The notes below the pieces were generated by a model. It made no database searches, was not told the origin of the DNA, and saw only the letters and a list, made by a program, of their open reading frames with translations. Positions 22,560-34,376 of a stretch of DNA of 64,000 nt are shown piece after piece. The stretch lies in NCBI GenBank assembly GCA_027422505.1, contig JAPQWV010000001.1:4154001-4218000 (forward strand), given 5' to 3'. Every line of letters begins with the position of its first letter. Within the stretch, counting starts at the first letter, position 1. The translations under genes and the position numbers were made by a program. The stretch comes from Craterostigma plantagineum (taxonomy: Eukaryota; Streptophyta; Magnoliopsida; Lamiales; Linderniaceae).

Positions 22560-23944
22560 AACAGGAAAGTTATTTCCCACTTTTGCTAATTCATTTCTAT
22601 TCGTTTCTTCAACTACTATAAGAAAGATACCTCACGAGAGGGGAACTGGACCATCTGATAACCACCACTCCACTCACACCTCTCTGCCATCAAAATCCAC
22701 CTCAAGGACGTTAACCTCTCAAGCACCCACGCCAAGGAGGCACCTCACATCAACGCACGCCCTCGCCATCAAGCATCCACCTCTCCACTCAAACTCACTT
22801 GCACGACCCGACCTCTCAAGCACCCATCTCAGAGCTCTAACCTCTCAACAACCTCCCAGAAACCACACGGCAGCAAAGTCAAGGTGAGGGCAGCAAATAG
22901 CTGAAGAACCGAGCTGAACAGCTGTAGCTTCTTTGGTTGCTCACCGGGTGTTTGACGAAAAGGCTCAAAGACGCACGCTTTAGGCGCAGCGAGTAACTGA
23001 CGCTCGTATATCCCACATCCTTAGGAGGGCAGCGGTACGAGGGCAGCGTTGCGAGGACCGGCTGAGACGTGACGTGAGATAGAACCGAATCGGGATCGGG
23101 AAACTTGGAGGGGACGCGACGTTGACGGAGCCAAATATCAAGGAAGAAATATGTTTTATTTCTCTTTGTCATTTATACTTCTCGTTGCGCTAATATTTCG
23201 TATGAGTAGCTATTGTGTGCTTGGGATGAGATGAACGCTAGGTAAAATTATTGGACGTAAATTATTCGTGAACATGCGATATTGGCTATTTATCATTTAT
23301 GCTATTGTTTTTCAAATTAATATGTCTATGTGTTGGTTTGAATATCACTTCGATATGTCTATGTGTTGATGTGATTTCGTGGTAATGTCGTTTTAGGGGC
23401 GACAACTAGAAAAACGATTAGGGCTTTCATAAAATGATAGGAATTTGATTATAGGGCGACAGCAAATAATCGATCCTCACTTTAGGTAAATTAATATATA
23501 TTTTCACAACCGTCTAGGGCGACAGCAAATTCGGGCGTGAGTAGGAATTACCGCGACTTAGTCATTATTTTTGTGTTAACGATAATTTACGGCCTCGTCA
23601 ATTATACCTAGCGGGATTCGAAATCCCGAGCACATTTGTTTTATATAAAAATTATATTTTTAAATATTTAAGTTGCATTCAAGCTTTTAGTTTTGTTAGA
23701 GTTTATTTTATAAATCAAAATAGAACTAAAAAATATTTATTTACGCTAAATATTAAATGATAGGTTATTACTAGTACTCAATTTATTCCCCGTGTTGATA
23801 CTCGGATATTCGTTATAGCTATATTACAGACGATAGGTACACTGCCTATCGCGCGTGGTGCTAGTTATAACATATTCGTTTTAATTATTACTTGACGTAC
23901 TTGCACGAACTTATTTAATATATTAACGTACACGCACGCGATCA
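22560..23944 (+). other. Remainder of gypsy LTR copy 3
   Basis: No gene. Sequence continues the LTR interrupted at 21615 and includes the conserved 3' third of the family (TATGTCTATGTGTTGATGTG, GGGCGACAGC, CGATAGGTACACTGCCTATCG, ..GCGATCA). Open frames here are chance. Confidence 0.8.
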
Positions 23945-24796
23945 GTACGTAATGAAATATAAGGTGAAGAGACATTAGTAGAGATGATAACTTAAATAAT
24001 TTACCTTGGAAAGCCACCGGAGGCTATACGAAGAATGGATCAAATGGATGGTTTTTGCTGCGAAAAGCCTCCCATAGAACGAGCCAGGGACTCCGTTCAC
24101 AAAGCAACGGGACGGCGATAATCCCATCTCATTATTTAATCCGGTCTTACAATTGGGTGATAACATGCGGAAAATGCAGTTAAAGTCTGTTCCTGGAAGA
24201 TCATTCATGTGAAGGGTAAGTGAAGGCAATTCATGGCCGTGCCTCTTCCTTAGTTCGTCGATGCAACTTCTTTAATGGGCAAGAAAGTATTTTGGCCCTG
24301 AAGAACAACCGAGCTCCGCTATGCATATGCTATTCATTGGGGATATGCTGTCGTACATCTCTGTTACTGCTTCTTCGACGATTGGCTTCGTCATCGATAT
24401 CACTTTTCTCTGACAATATGAGTTAATCAAATGATGTCCATGTTCAATAAGCTCAAATTAAGAAAAAAAAAGTTAAAAAAAAAAAAGAAAAAAAAACCGA
24501 ATAAGTCGAATATGTTGTGAAATTATTGCAAGAGAGTATACAACATAAGAGATAATTCTTTCATTCACTTGTCTAAACTAACATTCATTCATAGACCTAT
24601 GTTCATGATCCCCATAATCATTCGCAATTGTTTTTGATACTGCATATGCAAAAATATCGCCAACGTTAAATTCATTTCGATTCCAGATTTTTTCTACTCA
24701 TGACATAATTTATTGAAATCTGATGATTATCCACATTTTCAGATACTTGTGTTTCTTTGGGAAACTTTTCAATAGTCATGTCAGTAGACTCTTCAG

Positions 24797-27260
24797 CAAG
24801 GTTCTGAAACCGGGCTTTCGAACCGGACCGGAAATTTTAGTGGTTTAAGGTTTAGCGGTTTAACCGGTATAAAATCGGAATCAAACAGGTATAAAACCGT
24901 TACCTCTAGATATAATAAATATGTATCTTATGAGTGAACGAATCAAATAACATCTTAAGTATTCATGTTTTCATGAACTTTTTCAATTAGAATTTTATAA
25001 ACATATTGAATTAAAGTAAATTGTGTTGGTAGTTAAAATTAATGGCATATTAGATCTCAAAAAGTAAATTTATAAATTTCAGGGGTCAAAATGAATAAAA
25101 AAATATTGAGCTCATAGTTTAATTATAAAATAGATGATAAACGTATTTTCTTACGTTTATGTTTGTTATATTTAAGTCGTTTGCATGATAAGTGAAGCCG
25201 TTTTGATTATTTTTGTGCTATAATATGGTTTCACAACAAAATAAAACGTTTTACGGCAGTTTTGCGATAGTTTCTTATTTCTCAATGATCACAGGGTAAA
25301 CGATGTCCGATGGACATGAAATTTTAACCATAGATAGAGGACTTGTTAATATTGATTCTGACCAAAGGGATTTTCAACCCGAGGTCTAGATTGGGAGATA
25401 TAAATTTTTGAACGTGCTGCTGTTTTGCAGGAAAATGAGTCGTGAAGACCTTGCACGAGGCCGTGAACGACACCAGAGAGCCATTTTCTAGCCCGATTGT
25501 GTCACGGCCTTGAACCTTGACCAACCAGGCCGTGAAGGGTGCTTCATGGCCGTGAATGTAGGTGCAAGAGGCCGTGAATGAGGGCAGAAAGCCATTTTTT
25601 AAGCCCCGAACGCCTCACGGCCGTGAATGGTGGCTACCTAAGCCGTGAACACGGGCAGAGACATTGTTTTCTTCAGGTTTTATGTGGTCATGGCAGTGAA
25701 GATGCATAGAAGAGGCCGTGAACATCCCGTGGACATGTTAAAAGTCAAGCAAATAAAAAAGAAAACGACCCTTACTTACCTTATCTTCTTGAGATCGAAA
25801 GTATGACCAACTTGGATGAAAATAAACCACGCTTGGAACGAGATTCTGCATAGGACAAGTTTATTTCAAGACCATTTAATGCAAGGGCTGCTCAAGAGAG
25901 AATTGTGGCTTCACAAGTCTATGAAGATGATATTTGCTATCTTTGAGGGGCTCAAGAAAGATGAAAAAAGATATGATGAGAACCTCTATATAAGGAGGGG
26001 GGAACGTGACGAGAAAAGGAGGTACGTGAAAGACCAATCTAAGCTCATATATACATACACATAGTCACATACACGTTTCCATTCTAAGCCCCAAGAACAC
26101 AACATTAGTTGCTCACCAATTGCTCGATAAAAGTCTTAAACGAAGAACGAGATTAACTTCGAAGTCGAATTCAGGGGAGTATTTATGATGTATTCGATGT
26201 TAATTACGTGCTTTGTTGTGAGATAATGAGTAGCTAAATTTATTGTATTTGAGATGAGATGAACCCTAGCGAGATCGATCGTATGTTTATGTATATTTGA
26301 TGTTTTGCTATTGTTATGACTCGTTTATGAAGCATATGATTTTGATTATGTCTATGTGATTGAAATTATCTAGTTAGCTTGGTCATGTCTACGTGTTAAC
26401 ATAGTTCGGGAAATCGTACGCTACGCTCGAGAGAGGGGCGAACGATTAAACCACTCGTAAACGAGCGGAATAAACCCATCACTAGAGATAGGTTGGACTA
26501 TCCCGCCGGATTAGAGTCAAATCTAATAGCGGGATTCACCGTGTTTTAATGCGATCTTCGGTTAAGTGGTTAGGGAAGCTTGCCCGGCTATTTAATTCGT
26601 TGATTAGTTGTTTGCGATTATTATATGGTAAGGCGCAGTTTCGTCAGCTATATAACTCGTATGCATGTAGTAGGAATCTCCACGGTCCAATGATAGCTTA
26701 ATTTGCGTATACTTGATATTTGTTTCGATCGAGCTAGGGGGATTCGAAGTCTCAAATACGTCTGTCTCCATAAGGGTTTTCTTCTCCGCACTACCTTATT
26801 AAGTTGTATTTTCTAAGTGTTGTTATTTACCGTTTCAACAATCAAACATTCGTACTAGGATATTTAATTGAAAGTTTTTTCTAAGGTACATAGTTCTCTT
26901 GGGATTCGATACTCGAATATTTGCTACATTTATACTATTTCGATAGGTACACTTGCCTGTTGAGCGTATGATAGTTTGTTAGAGTTCGTTTTATTTTATT
27001 ACTCGATCCGCTCGATCAATAGACATGTAAAATTGGTTTGGATAGGAATCAAACCCAGCCCAACCACAAATATCCAAAGCATTTTACCACTAGACCAAAT
27101 GCATATTTCAGTATGTTCACTGGTTTGGTTATATTTGTAGTTCGCATTTTCTCTTTTTTTTCAATTAAAACTTAGACGGACCGGAACCGAACCGGAATTC
27201 CGACCGGTTCACCGATTTCCGATCGGAACCGGCCGGTCCGGTCCGGTCATGACAACCTTG
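24797..27260. mobile_element. Non-autonomous hAT element (TIR CAAGGTTNT) with a nested gypsy LTR
   Basis: Left end CAAGGTTCTGAAACCGG, right end (inverted) CAAGGTTGTCATGACCGG. The 8-bp flanks CTCTTCAG and CTCTTTAA agree at six of eight positions, and the copia-3 linker reads through on both sides. Subterminal CCGG-rich repeats are on both arms. Without the nested LTR it is about 575 bases and has no transposase. Confidence 0.8.
25135..27018 (+). repeat. Gypsy solo LTR, copy 4, TSD ATAGA
   Basis: TGATAAACGTATTTT...CGCTCGATCA, flanked by ATAGA (25130-25134, 27019-27023), 1884 bases. It has the terminal hairpin (25137-25160) and a GGCCGTGA array (about 25440-25735), and the 3' part is more diverged than in copies 1 and 2 (box at 26740 reads GGGGATTCGAAGTCTC). 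Confidence 0.93.
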
Positions 27261-28639
27261 CTCTTTAAGAATTTCAGTTGCCTCGGGACCACCTTGGATT
27301 ATTGCTCCTTTTCTTTTACGAGGAACTTTGTCTTTAGAAATGATAGGTCTACCACGTTTTAGACATGTCGTAGGCTCATTCGCAGTGGTTGAACGTGTCG
27401 TAGACCTCACACCCAAAACATTTTAAACGTGTCGTAGACTGCACACCCAAAAAGTTTTAGATGGAAAATATTTGGTTCCTGGCCCTAAACCAATTGCATT
27501 GGGGATACCTCATTATAATGTATTAGCCTAATGTGAATTACCGCTGCCGCATGCAAAATAGCATGACCGCAAGCAGAAGTTGAGAGATTCGCTCTCATAA
27601 GTAATGGTCGAGCAATTATTTGTAAGCGCTTTATAAATGATTCTACAAGACCATTTTGTGTATGAACATAAGCTACTGGATGTTCGACACTTATCCCAAT
27701 TGATATACAATAATCATTGAAAGCTTGTGAACACAATTTACTAGCATGTCAGGACAGATTCTCTTGATGGGATAATTGGGAAAATCAGGGCGTAATCGAA
27801 TCAATTCACCTAATAATCTTGCAAATGCCAGGTTGCGATGATAATAAGCATACATGCGATCATCTCGTGGATGCACAGATTAAAATCATAAAACAGCGAA
27901 ATGGTCCACACGGTGGGTGAATCGGCCCACATATATTGATATGTATGCGCTCCAAAAATTTAGGAGATTTGTTTCTTATTTTTAATTGCGAAGGCCAAAT
28001 AATTTTTCTTGAGAGTATGCAACACAAGAGAATTCATTACATCGAAGTATTTTTCTATTATTCAAAGAATGACCACATGAATTCTCAATAATTCTTCGCA
28101 CCATTATAGAACCGGGATGGCCCAACCGGTTATGCGAAATAATAAAATTCGTCTTGTAAACTTATGGTTTACAATTGTACATGATTCAAACGTAGAAATA
28201 TGCGTGTAGTACAATTCCGAGGAATAAGAACGTAATTTTTCAGATACAACTTTCTCTTCGAAAATAATATTCGTATACAAGTATTCATTTTTACCTTCAT
28301 CTTTAGTCTCAATATGATATCCATTTCGGCGGATATCTTTAAAACTCAACATATTTCTATTGGACTTTGAAGAATATAATGTATCATCGACACAAAATTT
28401 TGTTCCTCGAGGCAAAAGTTTTATTGCTCTTCCGAAGCTTTCGATAATATTTGTACTACCACATATAGTACTAATATGTGACTCTTTCGTCACGAGAGAA
28501 GAAAAATATTTCTTGTCTTTAAATATTGAATGCGTTGTTGCGCTGTCTGCGAGACATAACTCTTTGCCATTCGTACGAGAAACGTCCATTTACAAATAAA
28601 ACCTTGGAAAAATGACGATCGATTAACTCTCCAGTTCGC

Positions 28640-30025
28640 TCGAAGCTCACGAGCAACGAAAGAAAAAGAAGAAGCATGGGTCTTTAGACGAGGCTTTACA
28701 AACAAAATTGTCCATTAGCGAGGACAAAGTGTTGTACACACAGTACATCCGAGGAAGAGGACGTGGCCAACGTGGCGAGGTTTCGGGCAAAACACAGGCT
28801 AGGGACGAGGTTACAATCACAAAAAGAAGGGCAAAAGAGCAACCAAAATTGGAAAGGACGAGGTCGAGTACGAGAACGAGGCGGTCGCTCAAATCGATCG
28901 AGCGTTGAATGCTACAATTGCGGAATGTTCGGACATGTTGCGAAGACTGTTGGTCCAACAAGAAGGTGGAAGAAAATGCGAACCTCGTCACACAAAGAGA
29001 GCCAAAAGACAATGGCGTCTCTTAATGCCACTCGAAAAATCCGGGCAGCGACATGGTGTGGTATCTTGACCGGGTGCTAGCAATCACATGAGCGGGCACA
29101 AACATCTATTCACCGATTTAAACAAGATCGATGAAAGCTTTCAGAGATGCATCAAACATAGAAGTCAAATGCCGAGAAAAAATACGTTTCTCCCAAAAGG
29201 ATGGCAAACAAGGATCGGTCGAGGACGTTTACTTCGTACCAGATTTAAAGTCAACATTCTGGATGGAGCAATTGCTTGAAAAGGAATGCTCAGTGTTCAT
29301 GAAGGACCACTCATTACAACTACGAAACATATGGTAAACTAATTGCACGGGTTGAGATAGAAAGGAACCTAAAGTTCAAACTCAACCTGAGGACAATTCA
29401 AGAGAAATGCTTGCAAGTTGACTTAGACAAAGGTCATTTGTGGCATATTCGATTAGGACATCTACACTACGGATGCCTGAAAGAGCTCTCCAAGCGCGGC
29501 ATGGTGCACGAGATGCCGATGATAGTGGTAGTAAAGAAGCTTTCGAAAGTTGTGTGATTGGCAAACAGCATGAACGTCATTTCAGAAGCGCGCACGATTT
29601 CGAGCAAGCAAACCGCTCGACCTGATACACATCGATATATGCGGACCTATCACCCAGGAATCATTTAGCAAAAAAGATACTTCATCACATTCATCGACGA
29701 TTACTCGAGAAAGACTTTGGTATATGTTTTGAAAGAAAAATCCGAAGCGCTGGCGACGTTTAAAAAATTCAAAATTATGGTCGAGAAGACGAGAAGTTCA
29801 AGTATCAAGGCGCTCCGCTTCGTTCAGACTGAGGTGGAGAATACATGTCGAGTGCGTTCGTAGTTTTTTGCGAGGAATAAGATATTCCTCACCGCACCGT
29901 ATTCGTCACAACAAAACGGCATGGCTGAATGGAAAAATCGAACCATACTTGACATGGTTCGCTCACTGTTAAAAACCAAGGGAATGCCAAAGGAGTTATG
30001 GGCCGAGGCGGTATAATGTGCCGTG
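28640..30025 (+). pseudogene. Copia-2 gag, protease and integrase, first part
   Basis: Plus-strand pieces in shifting frames: an RGRGQRG-rich gag tail, CYNCGMFGHVAK (zinc knuckle, last Cys lost by frameshift), GASNHMSGHKHLFTDLNKID (protease region), CREKIRFSQKDGKQGSVEDV, LWHIRLGHLHYG-type pre-integrase (29437), and integrase with HIDICGPIT, FIDDYSRKT and SPQQNGMAEW. It ends at KELWAEAV*CAV where a gypsy solo LTR is inserted. Stops and shifts occur every few hundred bases. Confidence 0.85.
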
Positions 30026-32083
30026 TGATAAGTTAGGATACTACGCTATTTTATACCTCGTAAAAGCGTATTTTCAATATTTATTTATTATAATATACTC
30101 AAATATTACCGTTCACCACAACATACCTCGTGTTTGACAGATTCGAGCAAATGGATCAAAAATGAGAAGATATGAACGCGCGTGGCCTATTTAGCAGTAT
30201 GGGTCTCTTTTGCAATTTTCAAAAGTACTTGGGGCAAATCTGCAATTTAACCAGATTTTCCTATTCTTGAATGGAAGAGCACGTAAACACCAAGTCAAGG
30301 AAGCTTTATATTTTGTCCAAAGATCGCGAACATTGAGAGAGGGAGATATTCAATATTAAATAAATGGTCAAATATTCAAAAAGGATTTGAAACTTGAAAG
30401 AATGAAGTGGGCTACCATATCTTTATATATATATGCACGCACAGACTAAAACTGGGAACGACGGAGACAAAGAGCTATGAGCAGCTGCGGAGGATAAATT
30501 GACGGCTTCGAAGGAAAATAAAAGGACGGCTACGTGCGAGACAAGTCGAGCACCGTAACGAGGGCGACCAGGGGCGGACCCAGCCTGATATGACTGGGGG
30601 GTCAAGCCCAGCCAGAGTCCCAGCCCACAGCCCATCTAAATATATAAAAATGAAACAAAAAAGCTCCAGCAGATTCGAACTCAGGCCATTTAGACGTGAT
30701 GACTTCACAGCAACTGCAGTAACCACTGGACTAGAGGCGATTTTCAAAAATTTTAATGCATATAATATACTTAAGTGGACAATGGCCGGGGGGTCAACGG
30801 CACCCCCGAGCCCCTACGTGGGTCCGCCCCTGAGGGCGACTTACCTTTTAATATTTTGTTTTCGACAATGTTTTCCTTTGATTAATTTTCGTTTTCGTTT
30901 ATTAATATGGTAGCTTAATTTCTTTGTGATTGAGGTCGTGTGAGGCCGGATTATGACTACGTATTAATGCTATTATTATCTTCATATGATTTAAGTTATG
31001 TGTTATTTATTTGAGTTTATCGACGTGTGTGAAGTTGGTCCCGTCACGAATGGATGCAAAAACACTAAGTAATATACTGATGTTGGATGCAATGTTTGGC
31101 TAACACTCAATCTCACTTTCACATGCACAGCGGAAATAGTAATTACTTGGTGACGAAATGAAACGAACACGGGAAGTGATTTTGTGCAGCAAGTCAAATA
31201 ACTTGCTGGTGCCTCAAGGCGCAAACTCCACTATAAAGATGGATTACAAACTATCAAAAAGGATAGTAAATCAAAGCCTAGCAAAACCTACGAATCACAC
31301 GATTCTGCAAACTACAAAGTCTTTCGACCTTTGGAAAACTAGGCTAAAAGAAAACTCTCGTTTCTAAAGATGATCGCTCAAACTCGCTCTGAAAATCTCG
31401 TTCTCGTACGTTGTTCTTCAAACGGTTAAGTGAATGTTACCCCAACATTGCAAATGTCGATGTCTCAACATTAACAGTGTGTGTGATCGGCCACCGCGTA
31501 TACATGAGACCGAAAAGGTAATTAGAAAGGTCAGATCAAAATATCGAACATCACTATGTAAAATCGACCAGAGATGGAGTTCGATTTCGTGTGTGTGGTT
31601 TCCGGAATCTTAGGCGTCGAAAGAGCCTAAACTCGGGGAATTTCACGAAGATCAAATGCATGTGTATGAACTACAGTCATATAGTAATATAGTTTATTGG
31701 TTCGCTATTTACGTAGGGTTGCTAGTTACGTGAATAACGAGTAGCACATATATTAGGAAATTCCACATTGATTTCAATTCAAGTTTATTAGATAGATGAT
31801 TTTGCATGAACACATAGGAATAATTTGTGCCGAGCATGTGTCTTGATCACGTCGTCGTCAATTGCTCTATCCTCATCTATTTTATTTGCGTCTATTTCAT
31901 TATTTGCATTTCTTCTCTTTTATCAAATCATCAAAACTACCTACAAAAATTCCCTTAGTCTAAATTAGAATTAAGAATTAACATCTTAGGATTAATCGAG
32001 CTGTCTTCGTGGATCGATACTCGGACTTCGTCCGTTTTACTACTTGCATGACCTAGTGCACTTGCTAGTATTTGAGCATGTTA
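30026..32083 (+). repeat. Gypsy solo LTR of the TGATAAGTTAGGAT family, inside copia-2 integrase
   Basis: Starts TGATAAGTTAGGAT like the LTR at 3286 and shares GGGGCAAATCTGCAATTTAACC-type blocks with it. Copia-2 integrase breaks off after CAV and resumes as RCPHQSLENRTPQESWSG from about 32090. A possible TSD is CCGTG (30021-30025) against CTGTG (32084-32088), so the right edge is uncertain by a few bases. Holds a 264-bp hAT MITE. Confidence 0.75.
30569..30832. mobile_element. hAT MITE, TIR CAGGGGCGGACCCA, TSD AGGGCGAC
   Basis: Perfect 14-base inverted ends CAGGGGCGGACCCA and an exact 8-bp duplication AGGGCGAC (30561-30568, 30833-30840). 264 bases, no coding capacity. Confidence 0.96.
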
Positions 32084-32089
32084 CTGTGA

Positions 32090-34376
32090 TCGATGTCCAC
32101 ATCAAAGCCTGGAGAATCGAACACCACAAGAATCTTGGAGTGGATAGAAGCCGACCTTAGCACACTTTAAAATTTTTGGAAGCGTGGCGTATGTACATGT
32201 GCCGGACCAAAAAAGAACCAAGCTCGACAACAAAAGAAGAAAGCTTATTTTATTGGGTATGATGAGAAGACGAAGGCGTATCGGCTGTATGATCTAGAAA
32301 ATAAAAAGGTGATAGTAAGTCGAGATATTCGAGTTGACGAGGAAAGTTTGTGGGACTGACAGGATGAAGAAAACACAACGCATGGAGGTCCGTTGAGCAT
32401 TACACCAATCCCTGTCTCGGTTTCATCTCAAGAAAATAACGAGGAGGACGAACCATGACAACCGAGGATGTGAAGCATGTTGGACTGTACGAACAACGAA
32501 CAGGTTCACCTAGTCTGACTGGCCGACTCGGAACAAATTAGTTTCGAAGAAGCCGTAAGAGACAAGAGATGGAAAACAGCGATGGACGAGGAGATCAAGG
32601 CGATTGAAAAAAAGTGAAACATGGAAGGTGGTGGAGTTGCCACACGGACAGAAACCCATAGGAGTGAAGTGGGTTTATAAAAAGAAAATGAACGCTCAAG
32701 GAAAAAGTCGAACGTGCAAGGCAAGATTGGTGGCGAAGGGCTACCGACAAGGAGCAGGAATATACTACGATGGAGTCTTTGCTCCCGTTGCAAGAATGGA
32801 AACAATCCGCCTGCTCCTTGACCAAGCTGCACAATTTACTTGGCCGATCTATCAAACGGACGTGAAGTCTGCTTTTCTGAACGGGGAACTTGAGGAGGAA
32901 GTCTACGTGGAGCAGCGAGGGCCGGTTTTTCAATTTAGGTGGCCCAGTTATATACCATAGAGAGGCCCTAAATTATAAATTTAAATATTTTTATAATTTT
33001 TTAAAGGCCATATTTGTTAATTTATATGGGATATGGGCCAGAAAATATTAGTTTTTAAAATATTTTTATAATTTTTAAGGCCCACGTAGTTAATTTATGG
33101 GATATGGGCCAGAAAATATTAGTTTTTAAAATAAATAAAGAGACAAATGTAGCCCTATATACACCAGGCCGGATTTGTGGCCCTGTGCTGTAGGCCTGGA
33201 CGCACAGGCCCAAATCCGGCCCTGGGAGCAGCTGCCAGGATATTCAGAATCGGGAGAATAAGGCAAAATGTTGAAGTTAAGGAAAGCGCTTTTAAGGGCT
33301 GAAGCAAGTGCCGCGAGCTTGGAACACTCGGATCGATGGATACTTCAAAAGAAACAAGTTCGAGCATTCATTATAGGTCAAAAGAGAAGGAGATGAAATG
33401 ATCATCGTCGCACTTTATGTTGATGATCTTATTTTCATGGGGACCAGTAAAAAATAATCAACAACTTCAAGAAGGTGACGAAGGAGTTCGAGATGACGGA
33501 CTTGGGACTAATAAAATATTTTCTTGGTTTCGATTCGAGCAAAGAAGCACGAGAATCTTCGTGTCACAAGAAGCGTATGCAAAGGACATAGTAATGAAAA
33601 ATAAAATGGAGGAAAGCAAGTCGGTAGCTACACCGATGGAACTTGGAACAGAATACCCAAGTTTGAGGGAGGACAATGAGTAAATGCAACCGAATATCGA
33701 AGTCTCGTGGGAAGTCTCCGATACTTGATTTGCACTAGACCCGACATCGGTTATAGCGTTGGAGTCGTTAGCCGCTATATGGAAGAACCAATACAGCCGC
33801 ATCTCAAAGCGATCAGGAGTATTCTTCGATACATCCGATGAACACAATTCCAAAGTTTGTTTTACTCACAAGCGAGTGACAGCAAATAATCGGATATTCG
33901 GATAGTGACTGGTGTGGAGATATCGATGATTGTAGAAGCACGCGCGGATATGTATTTTATCTATGAAACACAACGTTCACGTGGCTATCGAAGAAGCAAC
34001 CGATCGTGACTCTATCGACCTGTAAAGCAAAATTTGTGGCAGCATCATGGTGTGTCTGTCACGCAATCTGACTGAGAAATTTTGTTGATCGAGTTAAATG
34101 TTCAACAAGTCGAGCCAACCGAAATGAGAGTGGATAACAAGTCGGCAATCGAGTTGGCGAAAAATTCAGTTCATCGTGAGATAAGCAAGCATATTGATGC
34201 TCGGTCCATTTTATTAGAGAGCACATGAAAAATGGAGAAGTGAAGATGATGCGCGTAGCGAGTCTGGACCAGGTTGCAGATATTTTCACGAAGCCGTTAC
34301 CAACAGGTACGTTTGAAAATTTGAAGCGGGTGCTCGGGATGGAAGATCGAAAGGTTTTGAGCTTAAGGGAGGAATT
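32090..34376 (+). pseudogene. Copia-2 integrase end, reverse transcriptase and RNase H
   Basis: After the solo LTR the polyprotein continues in pieces: HVPDQKRTKLDNKRRK and GYDEKTKAYRLYDLENKK (integrase C-terminus), then reverse transcriptase [57 protein letters not shown]. An hAT MITE interrupts here, then ALYVDDLIF (YVDD catalytic motif), TRPDIGYSVGVVSRYMEEP, and RNase H ending KSAIELAKNSVHREISKHID and DIFTKPLPTGTFENLKRVLG. Purine-rich AAGGGAGGAAT precedes the 3' LTR. Multiple stops. Confidence 0.87.
32917..33224. mobile_element. hAT MITE with GGAGCAGC TSD and an internal tandem duplication
   Basis: Exact 8-bp repeats GGAGCAGC (32909-32916, 33225-33232); ends GAGGGCCGG and CCGGCCCTG (first base mutated). 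Internally a segment of about 75-80 bases with GGGATATGGGCCAGAAAAT occurs twice (around 33030 and 33105). Interrupts the copia-2 reverse transcriptase at YVEQ. Confidence 0.9.

Larger units (their letters stand above)
19338..23944 (+). repeat. Gypsy solo LTR, copy 3, in SABATH intron 2, carrying a MULE and a retroposon
   Basis: TGATAAACGTAATT...CACGCGATCA flanked by GTACG (19333-19337, 23945-23949). Copy C intron 2 has the single empty site at 37947-37951. Removing the two nested insertions leaves about 1.97 kb. It keeps the terminal hairpin and the GGGCGACAGCAAAT repeats (23458, 23517) and the GGGATTCGAAATCCC box (23614), but no GGCCGTGA array. Confidence 0.92.
24510..28600 (-). mobile_element. 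Copia-3 fragment (protease to RT linker), minus strand, split by an hAT
   Basis: Minus-strand copia polyprotein pieces of another lineage. Protease/pre-integrase is at 28589-28104 (CLADSATTHSIF, where Ser replaces the Gly expected after Asp, a variant seen in this lineage), continuing to about 27970 with RKILRCNEFSCVA. Integrase pieces lie at 27876-27485 (AFNDYCISIGISVEHPVAYV, HTQNGLVESFIKRLQ). The basic linker LKRGRPIISKDKVPRKRKGA is at 27370-27300, and after the hAT comes ISINYVMSRK..VGDIFAYAV near 24720-24640. It replaces the 5' LTR remainder and first part of gag of copia-2. Both ends are approximate. Confidence 0.8.

Noticed and set aside
30590..30913. 107-codon plus-strand frame
   Set aside because: Begins inside a hAT MITE and runs into LTR sequence; no similarity to any protein was recognised.
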